NCBI RefSeq assembly: GCF_000756375.1
Contig: NZ_JNFD01000042.1
Coordinates: 1-63,857 of the forward strand
From: Sphingopyxis sp. LC81
Lineage (GTDB): Bacteria; Pseudomonadota; Alphaproteobacteria; Sphingomonadales; Sphingomonadaceae
DNA length: 63,857 nucleotides
Direction: 5' to 3'
The notes beneath the pieces were generated by a model. That model did no database searches, had not been told where the DNA came from, and worked only from the letters and a program-made list of their open reading frames with translations. The position numbers were made by a program, and so were the translations under genes. This document shows positions 43,518 through 52,523 of this stretch, piece by piece (position 1 is the stretch's first letter; every line of letters begins with the position of its first letter).

Positions 43518-45788
43518 TTGAACATCCAACGTCTGCCGTCCGTATCCCGCCTCGCCGCAGGCAGCGCGCTGGGCCTCGCGCTCGCCGCGACCGCTTCACC
43601 GGCCTTTGCGCAGGACAATGACGGCGAATATTGGGTATCGCTCAAGAATCGGATCGTCGTCACCGCGACGCGCACCGCGGTGAAGGCCGAGGATATTCCC
43701 ATCACCGTCACGGTGAAGAGCGACGAGCAGATCGCCGACGAACTCGTCACCGACATCCGCGACCTCGTCCGCTTCGAACCCGGCGTCAGCGTCCAGCGCC
43801 AGCCCGCACGCTTCGGCGCCGCGCTCGGCGCGACCGGCCGCGCGGGTAACGACAGCTTCAACATCCGCGGCATCGGCGGCAACCGCGTGCTGATCCAGGT
43901 CGACGGCGTGCGCGTCCCCGACGGCTTCAGCTTCGGCGCGCAGGCGTCGGGGCGCGGCGATTATGTCGACTTGGGCCTCGTCAAATCGGTCGAGATCCTG
44001 CGCGGTCCATCTTCGGCGCTCTACGGCAGCGACGGGCTTGCGGGCGCGGTCAGTTTCATCACCTCCGATCCCGCCGATTTCCTCGAAGAGGGCAAGAATG
44101 TCGGCGGCCTGCTTCGCGCCGGTTACAGCAGCGCCGACGAGGAGTTCAGCGAAACCGCGATCCTCGCGGGGCGCAGCGGCGACTGGTCGGTCATGGCGGC
44201 CTATACGCGCCGCGATTACAAGGAGCTGGAGAACCAGGGCAGCCTCGGCACCGCGAACGGCATCGGTCCGTCGCGCACGCGCGCCAACCCGCAGGACGGC
44301 CGCTCGGACGCCGCGCTCGCGCGCATCGTCTACGACCCCGCGAACGGCCACAAGCTGCGGCTGACCGGCGAATATCTCGACACGCGCCTCTATACCAACG
44401 GCCTCAGCGGCCTCGGCCCGAACGGGCTCGGCGCGACCGTCGACCGCCTCGAAGGCTTCGACACGGGGGAACGCAAGCGCGTCTCGCTCGACTGGAGCTG
44501 GGAAGGCGAGGGGGCGATCGATTTCGCGCGTGTCGCGCTCTACTGGCAGGATGGCGAGGATCGGCAATATACCGAGGAAGACCGCACGCCGTCGGCCGAC
44601 CGCACGCGCCTCAACACCTTCGAGAACCGCGTCTTCGGCGCCTCGGCCGACGCCCGCGCCGATTTCGCGACGGGCGCGATCACCCATCGCCTCGTCTTCG
44701 GCGGCGACATCAGCAAGACGCGCCAGCAAGGCTTGCGCGGCGGAACCGTGCCTCCGGCGGGCGAAACCTACCCGACGCGCGCCTTCCCCAGCACCGACTT
44801 TACCCGCGCCGGACTTTTTGTAGGCGACGAGATCGCGATCGCCGATGGCCGGCTTCTGCTCTACCCGGCGCTGCGCTTCGACTGGTACGACCTGTCGCCC
44901 GACAACGACCCGCTGCTGCCGACATTCCGCGGCGCCAAGCAGGACGGTTCGCGCGTCTCGCCGAAATTCGGCGCGGTGTGGAAGGTCACCGACGAGGTCC
45001 GGCTGTTCGCCAATTATGCGACCGGTTTCAAGGCACCCGAGCCGGGGCAGGTCAACCAGTTCTTCGAAAATCTGACCTCGCCCTTCTTCTCGTACCGCAC
45101 GCTCCCGAACCCCGATCTCGGGCCCGAGCGCAGCGAAAGCTTCGAGGGCGGCGTGCGCTTCTCCAGCGACGCGATCAGCCTCGACGTCACCGGCTTTTCG
45201 GCGCGCTACAAGGATTTCATCAGCCAGGAGCAGGTCGGCGGCGTCGGCACGATCGCCAATCCCATCCTCTATCAATTCGTGAATCTCGATCGCGTCCGGG
45301 TCAAAGGGGCCGAGGCGCGGTTCGAGGGGCGAGCGTCGTCCGGCCTGTATACGACGCTCGCCCTATCCTATGCGAAGGGTGACATCATCGACCCCGATGG
45401 CGTGCGTTCGCCGCTATCGTCGATCGATCCGCTCAAGCTCGTCGCCGGCATCGGCTATCGGCAATCGTCGGGGCGCTTCGGCGGCCAGATCATCATGACG
45501 CACGCGGGCCGCAAGGAAGCGTCGCGCACGACGGGGCTCTGCACCCCCACATGCTTCCGCCCCGACGCCTTCACGATCCTCGACGCGACGGCGTTCGTGC
45601 GCGTGATGGATGCGCTCACGCTGCGCGCCGGTGTCTTCAACATCCTCGACAAGAAATACAGCTGGTGGAGCGATGTGCGCGGCCTCGCGATGGGCGGAAC
45701 GGCAACGGCGCCGACGGTCCCGGCGAGCGCCGACGCCTATACCCAGCCCGGCCGCAACGCGAGCGTGTCGCTGAGCTTCCGCTTTTAA
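43518..45788 (+). CDS. TonB-dependent receptor, hemoglobin/transferrin/lactoferrin family (heme uptake)
   Basis: The 756-residue protein begins at TTG after AGGGGAAG. It has a signal peptide ending AFAQ, a TonB box/plug with RIVVTATRT, NIRGIGGNRVLIQVDGVRVPDGF and SVEILRGPSSALYGSDGLAGAVSF, and a beta-barrel ending NASVSLSFRF. The plug pattern is that of the heme-transport outer-membrane receptors. An upstream Fur box supports iron-regulated heme or heme-protein uptake. The specific heme-ligating residues were not verified. Confidence 0.87.
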   Translation: MNIQRLPSVSRLAAGSALGLALAATASPAFAQDNDGEYWVSLKNRIVVTATRTAVKAEDIPITVTVKSDEQIADELVTDIRDLVRFEPGVSVQRQPARFGAALGATGRAGNDSFNIRGIGGNRVLIQVDGVRVPDGFSFGAQASGRGDYVDLGLVKSVEILRGPSSALYGSDGLAGAVSFITSDPADFLEEGKNVGGLLRAGYSSADEEFSETAILAGRSGDWSVMAAYTRRDYKELENQGSLGTANGIGPSRTRANPQDGRSDAALARIVYDPANGHKLRLTGEYLDTRLYTNGLSGLGPNGLGATVDRLEGFDTGERKRVSLDWSWEGEGAIDFARVALYWQDGEDRQYTEEDRTPSADRTRLNTFENRVFGASADARADFATGAITHRLVFGGDISKTRQQGLRGGTVPPAGETYPTRAFPSTDFTRAGLFVGDEIAIADGRLLLYPALRFDWYDLSPDNDPLLPTFRGAKQDGSRVSPKFGAVWKVTDEVRLFANYATGFKAPEPGQVNQFFENLTSPFFSYRTLPNPDLGPERSESFEGGVRFSSDAISLDVTGFSARYKDFISQEQVGGVGTIANPILYQFVNLDRVRVKGAEARFEGRASSGLYTTLALSYAKGDIIDPDGVRSPLSSIDPLKLVAGIGYRQSSGRFGGQIIMTHAGRKEASRTTGLCTPTCFRPDAFTILDATAFVRVMDALTLRAGVFNILDKKYSWWSDVRGLAMGGTATAPTVPASADAYTQPGRNASVSLSFRF

Positions 45789-45810
45789 AACAGAAAGAAG
45801 GACTGCACCG

Positions 45811-46788
45811 ATGAAATCCTATCGCAAGATCGCCGCCGGACTGCTGCTGCTCACCGCCGCGCTTCCCGTCGCCGCGTCGGCCCATCCGCCGATCGCCACC
45901 GATGCCGCCGCCGCCAATTTCGAGCAGGACCGCGCCGACATCCTCGCGATGGCGGGCAATTACCGCGTCAGCTTCAACATGCAGGAATCGACGCGCTGGG
46001 ATCCGGCGTATGAGGTGCTCGAACCCAAGCGCTCGGGCGGCAACGAGGTCGTGCGCGTGATCGAGGATACGGGCCGAAAGATCAGCCTGCAGCACATGCT
46101 CGTCATCACCGGCGACGACGACAAGAGCATGATCATCAAGCATTGGCGCCAGGACTGGGAATATGAGCCCGCGAAGGTGCTCGTCTATTCGGACCGCAAC
46201 GCCTGGACGTGGGAAGATGTGCCCGAAAAGATGCGCACGGGCCGCTGGTCGCAGACGGTCTATCAGGTCGACGACAGCCCGCGCTACGGCGGCTGGGGCC
46301 AGTTCGAAACGCAGGGCGGCGTCCGCCGTTGGCGCTCGAACTGGACCTGGCGCCCGCTCGCGCGGCGCGACGCCGTGCGGAGCCCAGTCTACGACCGCTA
46401 CCTCTCGATCAACCGTCACCAGCCTTCGCCCGACGGCTGGGTCCACTGGCAGGACAATACGAAAATGGGGACGAAGGACGGCAAGCTGGTGCCGATCGTC
46501 CAGGAATATGTCCTCAACACCTATATCAAATATGACCAATATGACGTGAAGGCGGCCGACGATTATTGGGCCGCGACCAAGGATTATTGGGCGGCGGTCC
46601 GCGCCGAATGGGACCGCGTCGCGGCGGCCAAGGGCGGCATCGCGATCGAGGAAAAGGCCGATACCGGCACTGTGATCAGCGGCCGCCTGCTCGAAATGGC
46701 CGACGACATCCAGGAAAAGAAGCTGACCACCGCCAAGGCGATCGCCGAGGCGAAGAAGCTGATCGAAACGAACACACGCAGGTTTTGA
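45811..46788 (+). CDS. DUF6607 secreted protein
   Basis: The 325-residue protein has a signal peptide ending ASAH and the DUF6607 pattern: FEQDRADILAMAGNYRVSFNMQES, IKHWRQDWEYEP, WTWEDVPEKMRTGRWSQTVYQVDDSPRYGG. The function is unknown. It lies 22 bp after the heme-type TonB receptor and shares its terminator, so it is likely iron-regulated and may assist the same uptake. Confidence 0.85.
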   Translation: MKSYRKIAAGLLLLTAALPVAASAHPPIATDAAAANFEQDRADILAMAGNYRVSFNMQESTRWDPAYEVLEPKRSGGNEVVRVIEDTGRKISLQHMLVITGDDDKSMIIKHWRQDWEYEPAKVLVYSDRNAWTWEDVPEKMRTGRWSQTVYQVDDSPRYGGWGQFETQGGVRRWRSNWTWRPLARRDAVRSPVYDRYLSINRHQPSPDGWVHWQDNTKMGTKDGKLVPIVQEYVLNTYIKYDQYDVKAADDYWAATKDYWAAVRAEWDRVAAAKGGIAIEEKADTGTVISGRLLEMADDIQEKKLTTAKAIAEAKKLIETNTRRF

Positions 46789-46817
46789 CGACCTTCACCA
46801 TGTGAAGCCCGAAACTA

Positions 46818-46851
46818 CGGGGCAGTGCCACAAAGCACTGCCCCGTTTTTT
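46818..46851 (+). terminator. Intrinsic terminator of the receptor-DUF6607 operon
   Basis: CGGGGCAGTG (46818-46827) pairs perfectly with CACTGCCCCG (46836-46845) around an 8-nt loop and is followed by six T residues (46846-46851). Confidence 0.93.
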
Positions 46852-46859
46852 GCTAAGCG

Positions 46860-47153
46860 TTAGGGCGTACGCTTCGTCTTGCGATTCCTCAACAACGCAA
46901 AAATGCCGGTCACCAGAGCCACGGGGGCCAGCAGGCCGGCAAATGTGCCGAAAACACCCATCCACAGGCTCGCGACAAGTTCGGATTGCATCAGCGTGGT
47001 ATCGCCAAGCGCGAGGCCCAGAAAAATGCCGCCCCAGCCGGCAACCGACAACAGGCAACCTGCAATTATCAGCGGCTTTGGAGTCGGCCGTTTAGGAAAC
47101 AGGAAAAATGCGATGATCATCGTCACGGTGATCACGACAGGAACGGTTTCCAC
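46860..47153 (-). CDS. Small hypothetical membrane protein
   Basis: The 97-residue product from a GTG start would have three hydrophobic helices (VVITVTMIIAFFLF, IIAGCLLSVAGWGGIFLGLA and GVFGTFAGLLAPVALVTGIFALL) and a basic tail RNRKTKRTP. It follows the DoxX gene by 18 bp on the same strand. I recognise no family. The ribosome site is weak, so its reality is likely but not certain. Confidence 0.55.
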   Translation of the reverse strand: METVPVVITVTMIIAFFLFPKRPTPKPLIIAGCLLSVAGWGGIFLGLALGDTTLMQSELVASLWMGVFGTFAGLLAPVALVTGIFALLRNRKTKRTP

Positions 47154-47171
47154 GGGCGGCGTTCCCGTTCC

Positions 47172-47552
47172 CTATTTCTTCATCGCGCCATCGACGCTCC
47201 AGATGCCCGCGCCCCGCGTCGCGATGAACAGGAAGATGAAGCAGTAGAGCGCGATCGTCTCGCCGCCATTGGCGATCGGGAAGGCGCCCTGGCTGCCGTG
47301 CGCGACCCAGTAGCCGACCGCCGCCATGCCGCTGGCGATGAAGGCCGCGGGGCGGGTGAACAGGCCGATGACGATCAGGCCGCCCGCGACCAGTTCGATC
47401 ACCCCCGCGGCTTGCAGCATCGGGTTCAGTTCCATCGGGAACTTGACCGGGAAGTTGAAGAATTTCTGTACGCCATGCGCCATGAACAACAGGCCCGCGA
47501 CGATGCGCAGCAATGCATAGGCCTGTTCGCCGAAACCATCGAGAAACTTCAT
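47172..47552 (-). CDS. DoxX family membrane protein
   Basis: The 126-residue protein has four transmembrane helices and DoxX motifs: LLRIVAGLLFMAHGVQKFF, AAGVIELVAGGLIVIGLFTRPAAF and the C-terminal GAGIWSVD. ATG follows GAGGGGGA. DoxX proteins are integral membrane proteins tied to redox or thiol stress functions in several bacteria. It is divergent from the ECF41-controlled decarboxylase-like gene. Confidence 0.88.
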   Translation of the reverse strand: MKFLDGFGEQAYALLRIVAGLLFMAHGVQKFFNFPVKFPMELNPMLQAAGVIELVAGGLIVIGLFTRPAAFIASGMAAVGYWVAHGSQGAFPIANGGETIALYCFIFLFIATRGAGIWSVDGAMKK

Positions 47553-47631
47553 GATTTTCCCCCTCATTCCGATTGTCGAGGCGGGGAGGCTAACCGATTT
47601 TCTGGCCAACGCGAATTTTTTTCGCGTTTCA

Positions 47632-47658
47632 TGTCACACGCGCCGATCCTGTCTCGTC
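47632..47658 (+). promoter_or_regulatory. ECF41-type promoter
   Basis: TGTCACA at 47632-47638 and CGTC at 47655-47658 are separated by 16 bp, matching the published ECF41 consensus exactly. It lies 33 bp before the carboxymuconolactone-decarboxylase-like gene that precedes the ECF41 sigma gene, which predicts autoregulation. Confidence 0.85.
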
Positions 47659-47691
47659 AAGTCGGTACAACCCGCCCAAAGGAGATACGAC

Positions 47692-48150
47692 ATGACCAAG
47701 GTAACCGACCCCTTCGCCGCCTCGCCGCAGCTCATGAAGCAGTGGATGGCGGTCAGCCTCGCGGCCGAAAAAAGCCTTGAGGCGAGCCTGATCGAGCTGG
47801 TGAAGATCCGCTCGTCGATCCTCAACGGCTGCGCCAACTGCATCAACATGCACACTGCCGAAGCCCGCGCGAAGGGCGAGACCGAGCAGCGCATCTACCT
47901 GCTCGCGGCGTGGACCGACGCCCCGGTCTATACGCCGCGCGAGCGCGCCGCGCTCGCCTGGACCGACGCCTTGACCCGCCTTTCGCAAGGGCACGCGCAG
48001 AAGGAAGCTCGCGAAGCGCTCGATGCGCACTTCACTGCGGAGGAACAGATGAACCTGACCGTGATGATCAACGTCATCAATGGCTGGAACCGCATCGCGG
48101 TCGGCTTCGACCTCTGGTACGAAGGCGGCGCGCCCGCGAAGGCCGCCTGA
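47692..48150 (+). CDS. Carboxymuconolactone decarboxylase/AhpD-like protein (ECF41 partner)
   Basis: The 152-residue protein has the AhpD-like core with the redox CxxC in LNGCANCINMHTAEARAKGE and a conserved WTDAPVYTPRERAALAWTDA segment. This subgroup shows peroxidase or thiol-redox activity more often than true decarboxylation. AAAGGAG precedes the ATG. Its stop overlaps the sigma gene by one base (TGATG). ECF41 sigma factors are typically encoded beside such a gene. Confidence 0.92.
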   Translation: MTKVTDPFAASPQLMKQWMAVSLAAEKSLEASLIELVKIRSSILNGCANCINMHTAEARAKGETEQRIYLLAAWTDAPVYTPRERAALAWTDALTRLSQGHAQKEAREALDAHFTAEEQMNLTVMINVINGWNRIAVGFDLWYEGGAPAKAA

Positions 48151-49028
48151 TGACCCCCGAAGGCATCCACGGCGACACCGGTGCGGCGGCGGACGCGGCG
48201 GCGAGTTTCGACCCGCTGCGTCCGCTCCTCACCCGCGTCGCGTACCGCATGCTCGGCTCGGTCGCCGATGCCGAGGATGTGGTGCAGGATGCCTTCATCC
48301 GCTGGCTCGCCGCCGACCGCGATGCGGTGCGCGAGCCCGCGGCGTTCCTCCGCCGCACCGTGACGCGGCTCTGCCTCGACCAGATCAAGTCGGCGCGAAA
48401 CCGGCGCGAGACCTATGTCGGCCCCTGGCTCCCCGACCCGCTGGTCGAGGAGGAGGAAGAGGATGATGTGACGCTGCCGCTGATGCTCGCGCTCGAACGC
48501 CTCTCGCCGCTCGAGCGCGCCGCATTTCTTCTGCACGACGTCTTCGGCGTCGAATTTGACGAGGTCGCGAAGACGATCGACCGCGATCCCGCCGCGACGC
48601 GCCAGCTCGCCGCGCGGGCGCGCACGCACGTCCGCGACGCGCGACCGCGCTACAAGCTCGAGAAGGAGCAGGGGCTTCAGATCGCCAACGCCTTTTTCGC
48701 GGCCTCGCGCAGCGGCGATATGGGCGCGCTCGGCGCGCTGCTCGCCGCCGATGTTGGCATGTGGGCCGACGGCGGTGGCAAGCGTCCCGCCGCGATGGGG
48801 CCGGTGCTTGGCTATGACACCGTGCTGAAACTGCACCGCAGCCTCGCGGTGCTGTTCGGCAAATATGGCTCGACGCTCGTCCATACCGGGATGATCAACG
48901 GGCTGCCGGGCTTCGTCACGCGCGAAGCCGACGGCGAGCTTCAGACCACCGCGCTCGAGATAGCGGACGGCAAGGTCACCGCCATCTATGTCATGCGCAA
49001 TCCCGACAAGCTGAGGCACATGCATTGA
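48150..49028 (+). CDS. ECF41-family RNA polymerase sigma factor
   Basis: The 292-residue protein has sigma region 2 (VAYRMLGSVADAEDVVQDAFIRW), a linker with WLPDP (the ECF41 WLPEP hallmark), region 4 (LSPLERAAFLLHDVFGVEFDEVAKTI) and a SnoaL-like C-terminal domain with the hallmark motifs DGGGKR and NPDKL. In ECF41 proteins this C-terminal extension controls sigma activity and replaces an anti-sigma factor. The expected target promoter lies upstream of its own operon. Confidence 0.94.
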   Translation: MTPEGIHGDTGAAADAAASFDPLRPLLTRVAYRMLGSVADAEDVVQDAFIRWLAADRDAVREPAAFLRRTVTRLCLDQIKSARNRRETYVGPWLPDPLVEEEEEDDVTLPLMLALERLSPLERAAFLLHDVFGVEFDEVAKTIDRDPAATRQLAARARTHVRDARPRYKLEKEQGLQIANAFFAASRSGDMGALGALLAADVGMWADGGGKRPAAMGPVLGYDTVLKLHRSLAVLFGKYGSTLVHTGMINGLPGFVTREADGELQTTALEIADGKVTAIYVMRNPDKLRHMH

Positions 49029-49031
49029 CGG

Positions 49032-49523
49032 TCAGGCGGCGCGGCATACCCCCGCGGCGACGAACAGGATCGCCGCGGCAAAGCCCGCCGCCGTGCGCAC
49101 CGAGTTCCAGAAGGTCCAGTCCTTGAGATAGCGCGTCCACAGTGCCGCGCCCTCGGGCGTGCCGACCGGTGTGGCGGCGAGCGCATTGTTGAGCGGGACA
49201 TTCAGCGCCATCGTGACCCCGTCGCAGCCGATCACATAGAGCAGCGCCGCGGCGAGGATCAGCTTGCCGTCGAGCGTGCCGAGCGACCCCAATGCCATCG
49301 CCGCCGCGACCAAGCACAGCAGCCCGGTGCCGAACAGCGCGGTCATAAAGGCGGGATTGATCACCGTGACGTTGATCGAATTCATCGCGGTCGCGCCCTG
49401 TTCGGGCGCGAGCCGTCCGAGCCCGGCCATGACGAAGTTCGAAAAACCGAAGAAGACCCCGCCGACCAGCGCCGCGCCGCCCGCGGCGGCAAAGCTGAGG
49501 CCGGTCAAAAGATTATCGGCCAT
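49032..49523 (-). CDS. DUF1772-like membrane protein
   Basis: The 163-residue protein has four hydrophobic helices and the DUF1772 pattern (GGVFFGFSNFVMAGLGRL, AMNSINVTVINPAFM, DGVTMALNVPLNNALA, WNSVRTAAGFAAAIL). The function is unknown. GGGAGG precedes the ATG, which overlaps the end of the upstream PD40 gene by 11 bp. It converges on the sigma gene with a 3-bp gap. Confidence 0.85.
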   Translation of the reverse strand: MADNLLTGLSFAAAGGAALVGGVFFGFSNFVMAGLGRLAPEQGATAMNSINVTVINPAFMTALFGTGLLCLVAAAMALGSLGTLDGKLILAAALLYVIGCDGVTMALNVPLNNALAATPVGTPEGAALWTRYLKDWTFWNSVRTAAGFAAAILFVAAGVCRAA

Positions 49524-50400
49524 GCTGCCCTCCCGAAATCCCGCCCGATACAAGGCGATAGCTGATGCGGTACAATTCCATCGATTGCGCTCCTCCCCGC
49601 TGGCCCGAAAAGGTCAGCCGATCCGGCGCCGACCAGTCGAGCATCGGACCATAGCTGTCCCTGACCCGATCGTTCACCGCGAGGGGCAATATCATTCCCG
49701 CATCGTAGCGGCCACCATGCGATGTCGCGGCGAACAGGTCGATGCGATCGTCCTTCATGCTCGGCGCGCGCGCGAAGACCAAGGTCCGGTTGTCGGCCAG
49801 AAAGCTCGCGTCGAATTCGTCGGCGGGGGTGTTGATCGCTCCGGGCAGCGGCACGGCGGCCGCAAAGCCGCGGCCTTTCGACCGCGCGGTGTAAAGGTCG
49901 TGGCGCCCGGCGCCACCCGGCCGGTCGCTCGAAAACAGCAATTGCCGGCCATCGGGCGACAGCATCGGCGCATATTCGCTGGCCGCGCTGTTGACCTTGG
50001 GCCCCAGATTCTCGGGCGTCCCGAACCCCGCCGCGGTCACCGCGACGCGATAAAGATCGTCCTTGCCCATCCCGCCGGGCCGGTCCGAACAGAAATAGAC
50101 GAAGCGTCCGTCGCGCGAAAAAGCGGGGTCGAAATCGCGCCCCGGCGAATTGAACGAAACCGGCGTCGCCGCCGCCCAGCTTGCCCCGACGCGCCGCGAT
50201 ATCCAGATGTCATAGCCGCCGGGCCCGCCCGGCCGGTCGCGGCTGAACCACAAGGCGGTTCGGCCATCGGCGCTGATCGTCAGGCGAATCTCCGAATGAT
50301 CGGTCGAGGCGATCCCCGGCCCAAATAACTCGGCCTCGCCAACGATCTCGACCGCGGGCGCCACGGCAAGCAGCGAAAGCGCGAAGGCAAAGACCGTCAT
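49513..50400 (-). CDS. TolB/PD40-type beta-propeller protein
   Basis: The 295-residue secreted protein has repeated PD40 blades: ISADGRTALWFSRDRPGG, FSRDGRFVYFCSDRPGG, LSPDGRQLLFSSDRPGG and a weaker fourth. The SDRPGG turns are typical of WD40-like PD40 repeats. It has a hydrophobic leader but no clear enzymatic motif. It probably binds a protein or carbohydrate partner. It begins one base after the stop of the duplicated-domain protein. Confidence 0.82.
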   Translation of the reverse strand: MTVFAFALSLLAVAPAVEIVGEAELFGPGIASTDHSEIRLTISADGRTALWFSRDRPGGPGGYDIWISRRVGASWAAATPVSFNSPGRDFDPAFSRDGRFVYFCSDRPGGMGKDDLYRVAVTAAGFGTPENLGPKVNSAASEYAPMLSPDGRQLLFSSDRPGGAGRHDLYTARSKGRGFAAAVPLPGAINTPADEFDASFLADNRTLVFARAPSMKDDRIDLFAATSHGGRYDAGMILPLAVNDRVRDSYGPMLDWSAPDRLTFSGQRGGAQSMELYRISYRLVSGGISGGQHGR

Positions 50401-50401
50401 C

Positions 50402-51496
50402 TCAGGCGGTCCGTTCGAAATCGCTGATCCAGTTGGTCTCCCAGCTTTGCCCGCCGTCCGCCGACGATGCCTGCTCCCAGCGCGCCGAGGTCGCGGTGAT
50501 GCGCGACCACAGAACGCGCGTCTTGATCGGCCGCCCCTCGAAACTGTCGTCGCCGATGAAGGTGCCGATCCCGTCCTTGAACCCGCCGCGGACGGGCGGT
50601 GCGATCGCTGTCGGACTGCGCCCGTCGAGCCACCAGCTCAGCCATTCGCCCGTCGCCGGATCGAGCGCGCGGATGCCGACCCCGCGGAACGGGGCGCCGG
50701 GAAAGCTCATCACATTGTCGCCGACATTGCCGCGCCCGCCGAGCACCGGCCAGTTCACCAGCGTCCCGTCGAAATCGACCCAGTCGCGGCTTCCCGCGAG
50801 CCGCGTCTTGAGCTTGCGGTGCCGCACCTTCCAACTGCCGACCAGAAAGGCGAAGTCGCGGGCGTTCGGTGCCTCTTCGGCAAGCAAGGGCAGCGGCGCC
50901 GGCGTGGCGCGAGTGCGCGTGAAATAATTGCGCCAGTTGATCTCCCACGTCTTGCCGCCATCGGTCGAAAACCCCTGGTCCCAATGCGGCCGCGGGCCGT
51001 GGATTTCGTGCCAGCGAAAGCGGACCGCGATATCCTGACCCTTATATGTATCGCGTCCGGTAAAGACGCCCTCACCGCCGTCGAAGCGTCCGATCACCGG
51101 CGGCTCGATATGCACCGGGTTGCGCCCGTCGACCCACCAGATCGCCCAGCGCTGCGTCGCGGGATCGAAGGCGCGAATGCCGAATCCGCGATACTCGCCG
51201 CCCGGCAGGTCGAGGATATTATCGTCGATAGTCCCGAGCCCGCCGAGCGTCAGCCAGCATGCGCTCCTGCCGCCGAACTCTGCCCAGTCGTCGCTGCCCG
51301 CGAGCCGCTCCTTCAGCCGCCGGTGCCAGACCTCCCAATTGCCGACCAGCCATTGCCAGTCGCGGCGATGCGCGTCGCCGCTCCCGGCGGTCAGGGTCTG
51401 GCCCCATGCAGGCACACCAAAAGCGGCCGCGCCACCGGCGAAGATCATCGTTTCGATCAGGCGGCGGCGGTCGAGCGAAGTGGGAAGATGGGTCAT
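50402..51496 (-). CDS. Secreted protein with two tandem copies of a DUF1579-like domain
   Basis: The 364-residue protein has a twin-arginine-like leader (RRRLIETMIFAGGAAAFG) and two clearly homologous 150-residue halves, about residues 46-192 and 214-361. Paired landmarks are WLVGNWEVWHRRLKERLAGSDDW with FLVGSWKVRHRKLKTRLAGSRDW, FGIRAFDPAT with VGIRALDPAT, and WWVDGRNP with WWLDGRSP. The function is unknown; the fold is probably a lipocalin-like beta barrel. It heads the three-gene minus-strand operon divergent from a LysR regulator. Confidence 0.83.
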   Translation of the reverse strand: MTHLPTSLDRRRLIETMIFAGGAAAFGVPAWGQTLTAGSGDAHRRDWQWLVGNWEVWHRRLKERLAGSDDWAEFGGRSACWLTLGGLGTIDDNILDLPGGEYRGFGIRAFDPATQRWAIWWVDGRNPVHIEPPVIGRFDGGEGVFTGRDTYKGQDIAVRFRWHEIHGPRPHWDQGFSTDGGKTWEINWRNYFTRTRATPAPLPLLAEEAPNARDFAFLVGSWKVRHRKLKTRLAGSRDWVDFDGTLVNWPVLGGRGNVGDNVMSFPGAPFRGVGIRALDPATGEWLSWWLDGRSPTAIAPPVRGGFKDGIGTFIGDDSFEGRPIKTRVLWSRITATSARWEQASSADGGQSWETNWISDFERTA

Positions 51497-51584
51497 CGGG
51501 CCTCCGGCGAATGGGTGGCTTGGTTTGCCCTGCGCGCGACGCTTTGAGGATGCGAAGAATGGAAAGAGAGGCTAAGTCATATTT

Positions 51585-52523
51585 ATGGTCCGCTCCGACA
51601 AGCTTCCGCCCTTGCCCTCGATCCGCGCCTTTGAAGCGGCGGCGCGGCTGGAGAGCTTTGCCCGCGCCGCGCAGGAGCTCGGCACCACCGCCGCGTCGGT
51701 CAGCTACCATGTCCGCCAGCTCGAACAGCAGACCGGGCTGCATCTGTTCGTCCGCCATCCGCACAAGGTCGTGCTGACCGCCGCCGGTGCCGCGATCGCG
51801 CGTGAGGCGACGGCCGCCTTCGCGGCGCTGCACGCCAGCTTCGTAAAGGCGCAGGACCGCGACGAGGCACGGCTGTCGCTGACGACGCTTCCGACCTTCG
51901 GGACGAGCTGGCTCACCCCGCGGCTCGGGCTGTTCCGCGCGCGCCACCCCGACATCGCGATCGAGCTCGAATTATCGGCGGAGCCACAGGCGCTGGGCGA
52001 TGGCCGTTTCGATGCCGCGATCCGTCACGGTCTTGGCGACTGGCGCGGCCTCCGCAGCGTCCGGCTGTTCCCGGTCCTGTTCATGCCGCTTTGCGCGCCC
52101 GCGCTGAAGGCCGCGGCCGCCGGGCTGGAGGATCCCGGCAAAGCGCTCGATGTCCCGCTGCTCGGCCGGCCCGACTGGTGGGGACTGTGGTATCGCGCGC
52201 TCGGCGTCGCCCCGGGGCCGCCACCTGACCGCTTCGGCACCAGCCTCGCCGCCGAGCATATGGATATCGCCGCCGCGATCGCGGGGCACGGGATCGCGAT
52301 CGGTTCGCCGATCCTGTTCCGCGACGAAATCGCCGCCGGACGCCTCGTCCCCGCGCACGACCTCGTTGCGGGTGACGGCCGCGCCTTCTGGTTCGTCTAT
52401 CCCGTCGCGCGGCTGCAAAGCGCGAAGATCGCCCGCTTTCGCGACTGGCTGAGCGAGGCCGCCGCCGCTGAACTGTCGCACGCGCGGGACCTTGCCGGGC
52501 GCGCGGTCATTCTCGACCCATGA
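51585..52523 (+). CDS. GcvA-like LysR-family regulator
   Basis: The 312-residue protein starts with the GcvA-type helix-turn-helix (LPSIRAFEAAARLESFARAAQELGTTAASVSYHVRQLEQQTGLHLF). An effector domain with LFRARHPDIAIELELSAEP follows. LysR genes usually control the operon transcribed away from them; here that is the duplicated-domain/PD40/DUF1772 operon across an 88-bp gap. The effector is unknown. Confidence 0.9.
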   Translation: MVRSDKLPPLPSIRAFEAAARLESFARAAQELGTTAASVSYHVRQLEQQTGLHLFVRHPHKVVLTAAGAAIAREATAAFAALHASFVKAQDRDEARLSLTTLPTFGTSWLTPRLGLFRARHPDIAIELELSAEPQALGDGRFDAAIRHGLGDWRGLRSVRLFPVLFMPLCAPALKAAAAGLEDPGKALDVPLLGRPDWWGLWYRALGVAPGPPPDRFGTSLAAEHMDIAAAIAGHGIAIGSPILFRDEIAAGRLVPAHDLVAGDGRAFWFVYPVARLQSAKIARFRDWLSEAAAAELSHARDLAGRAVILDP

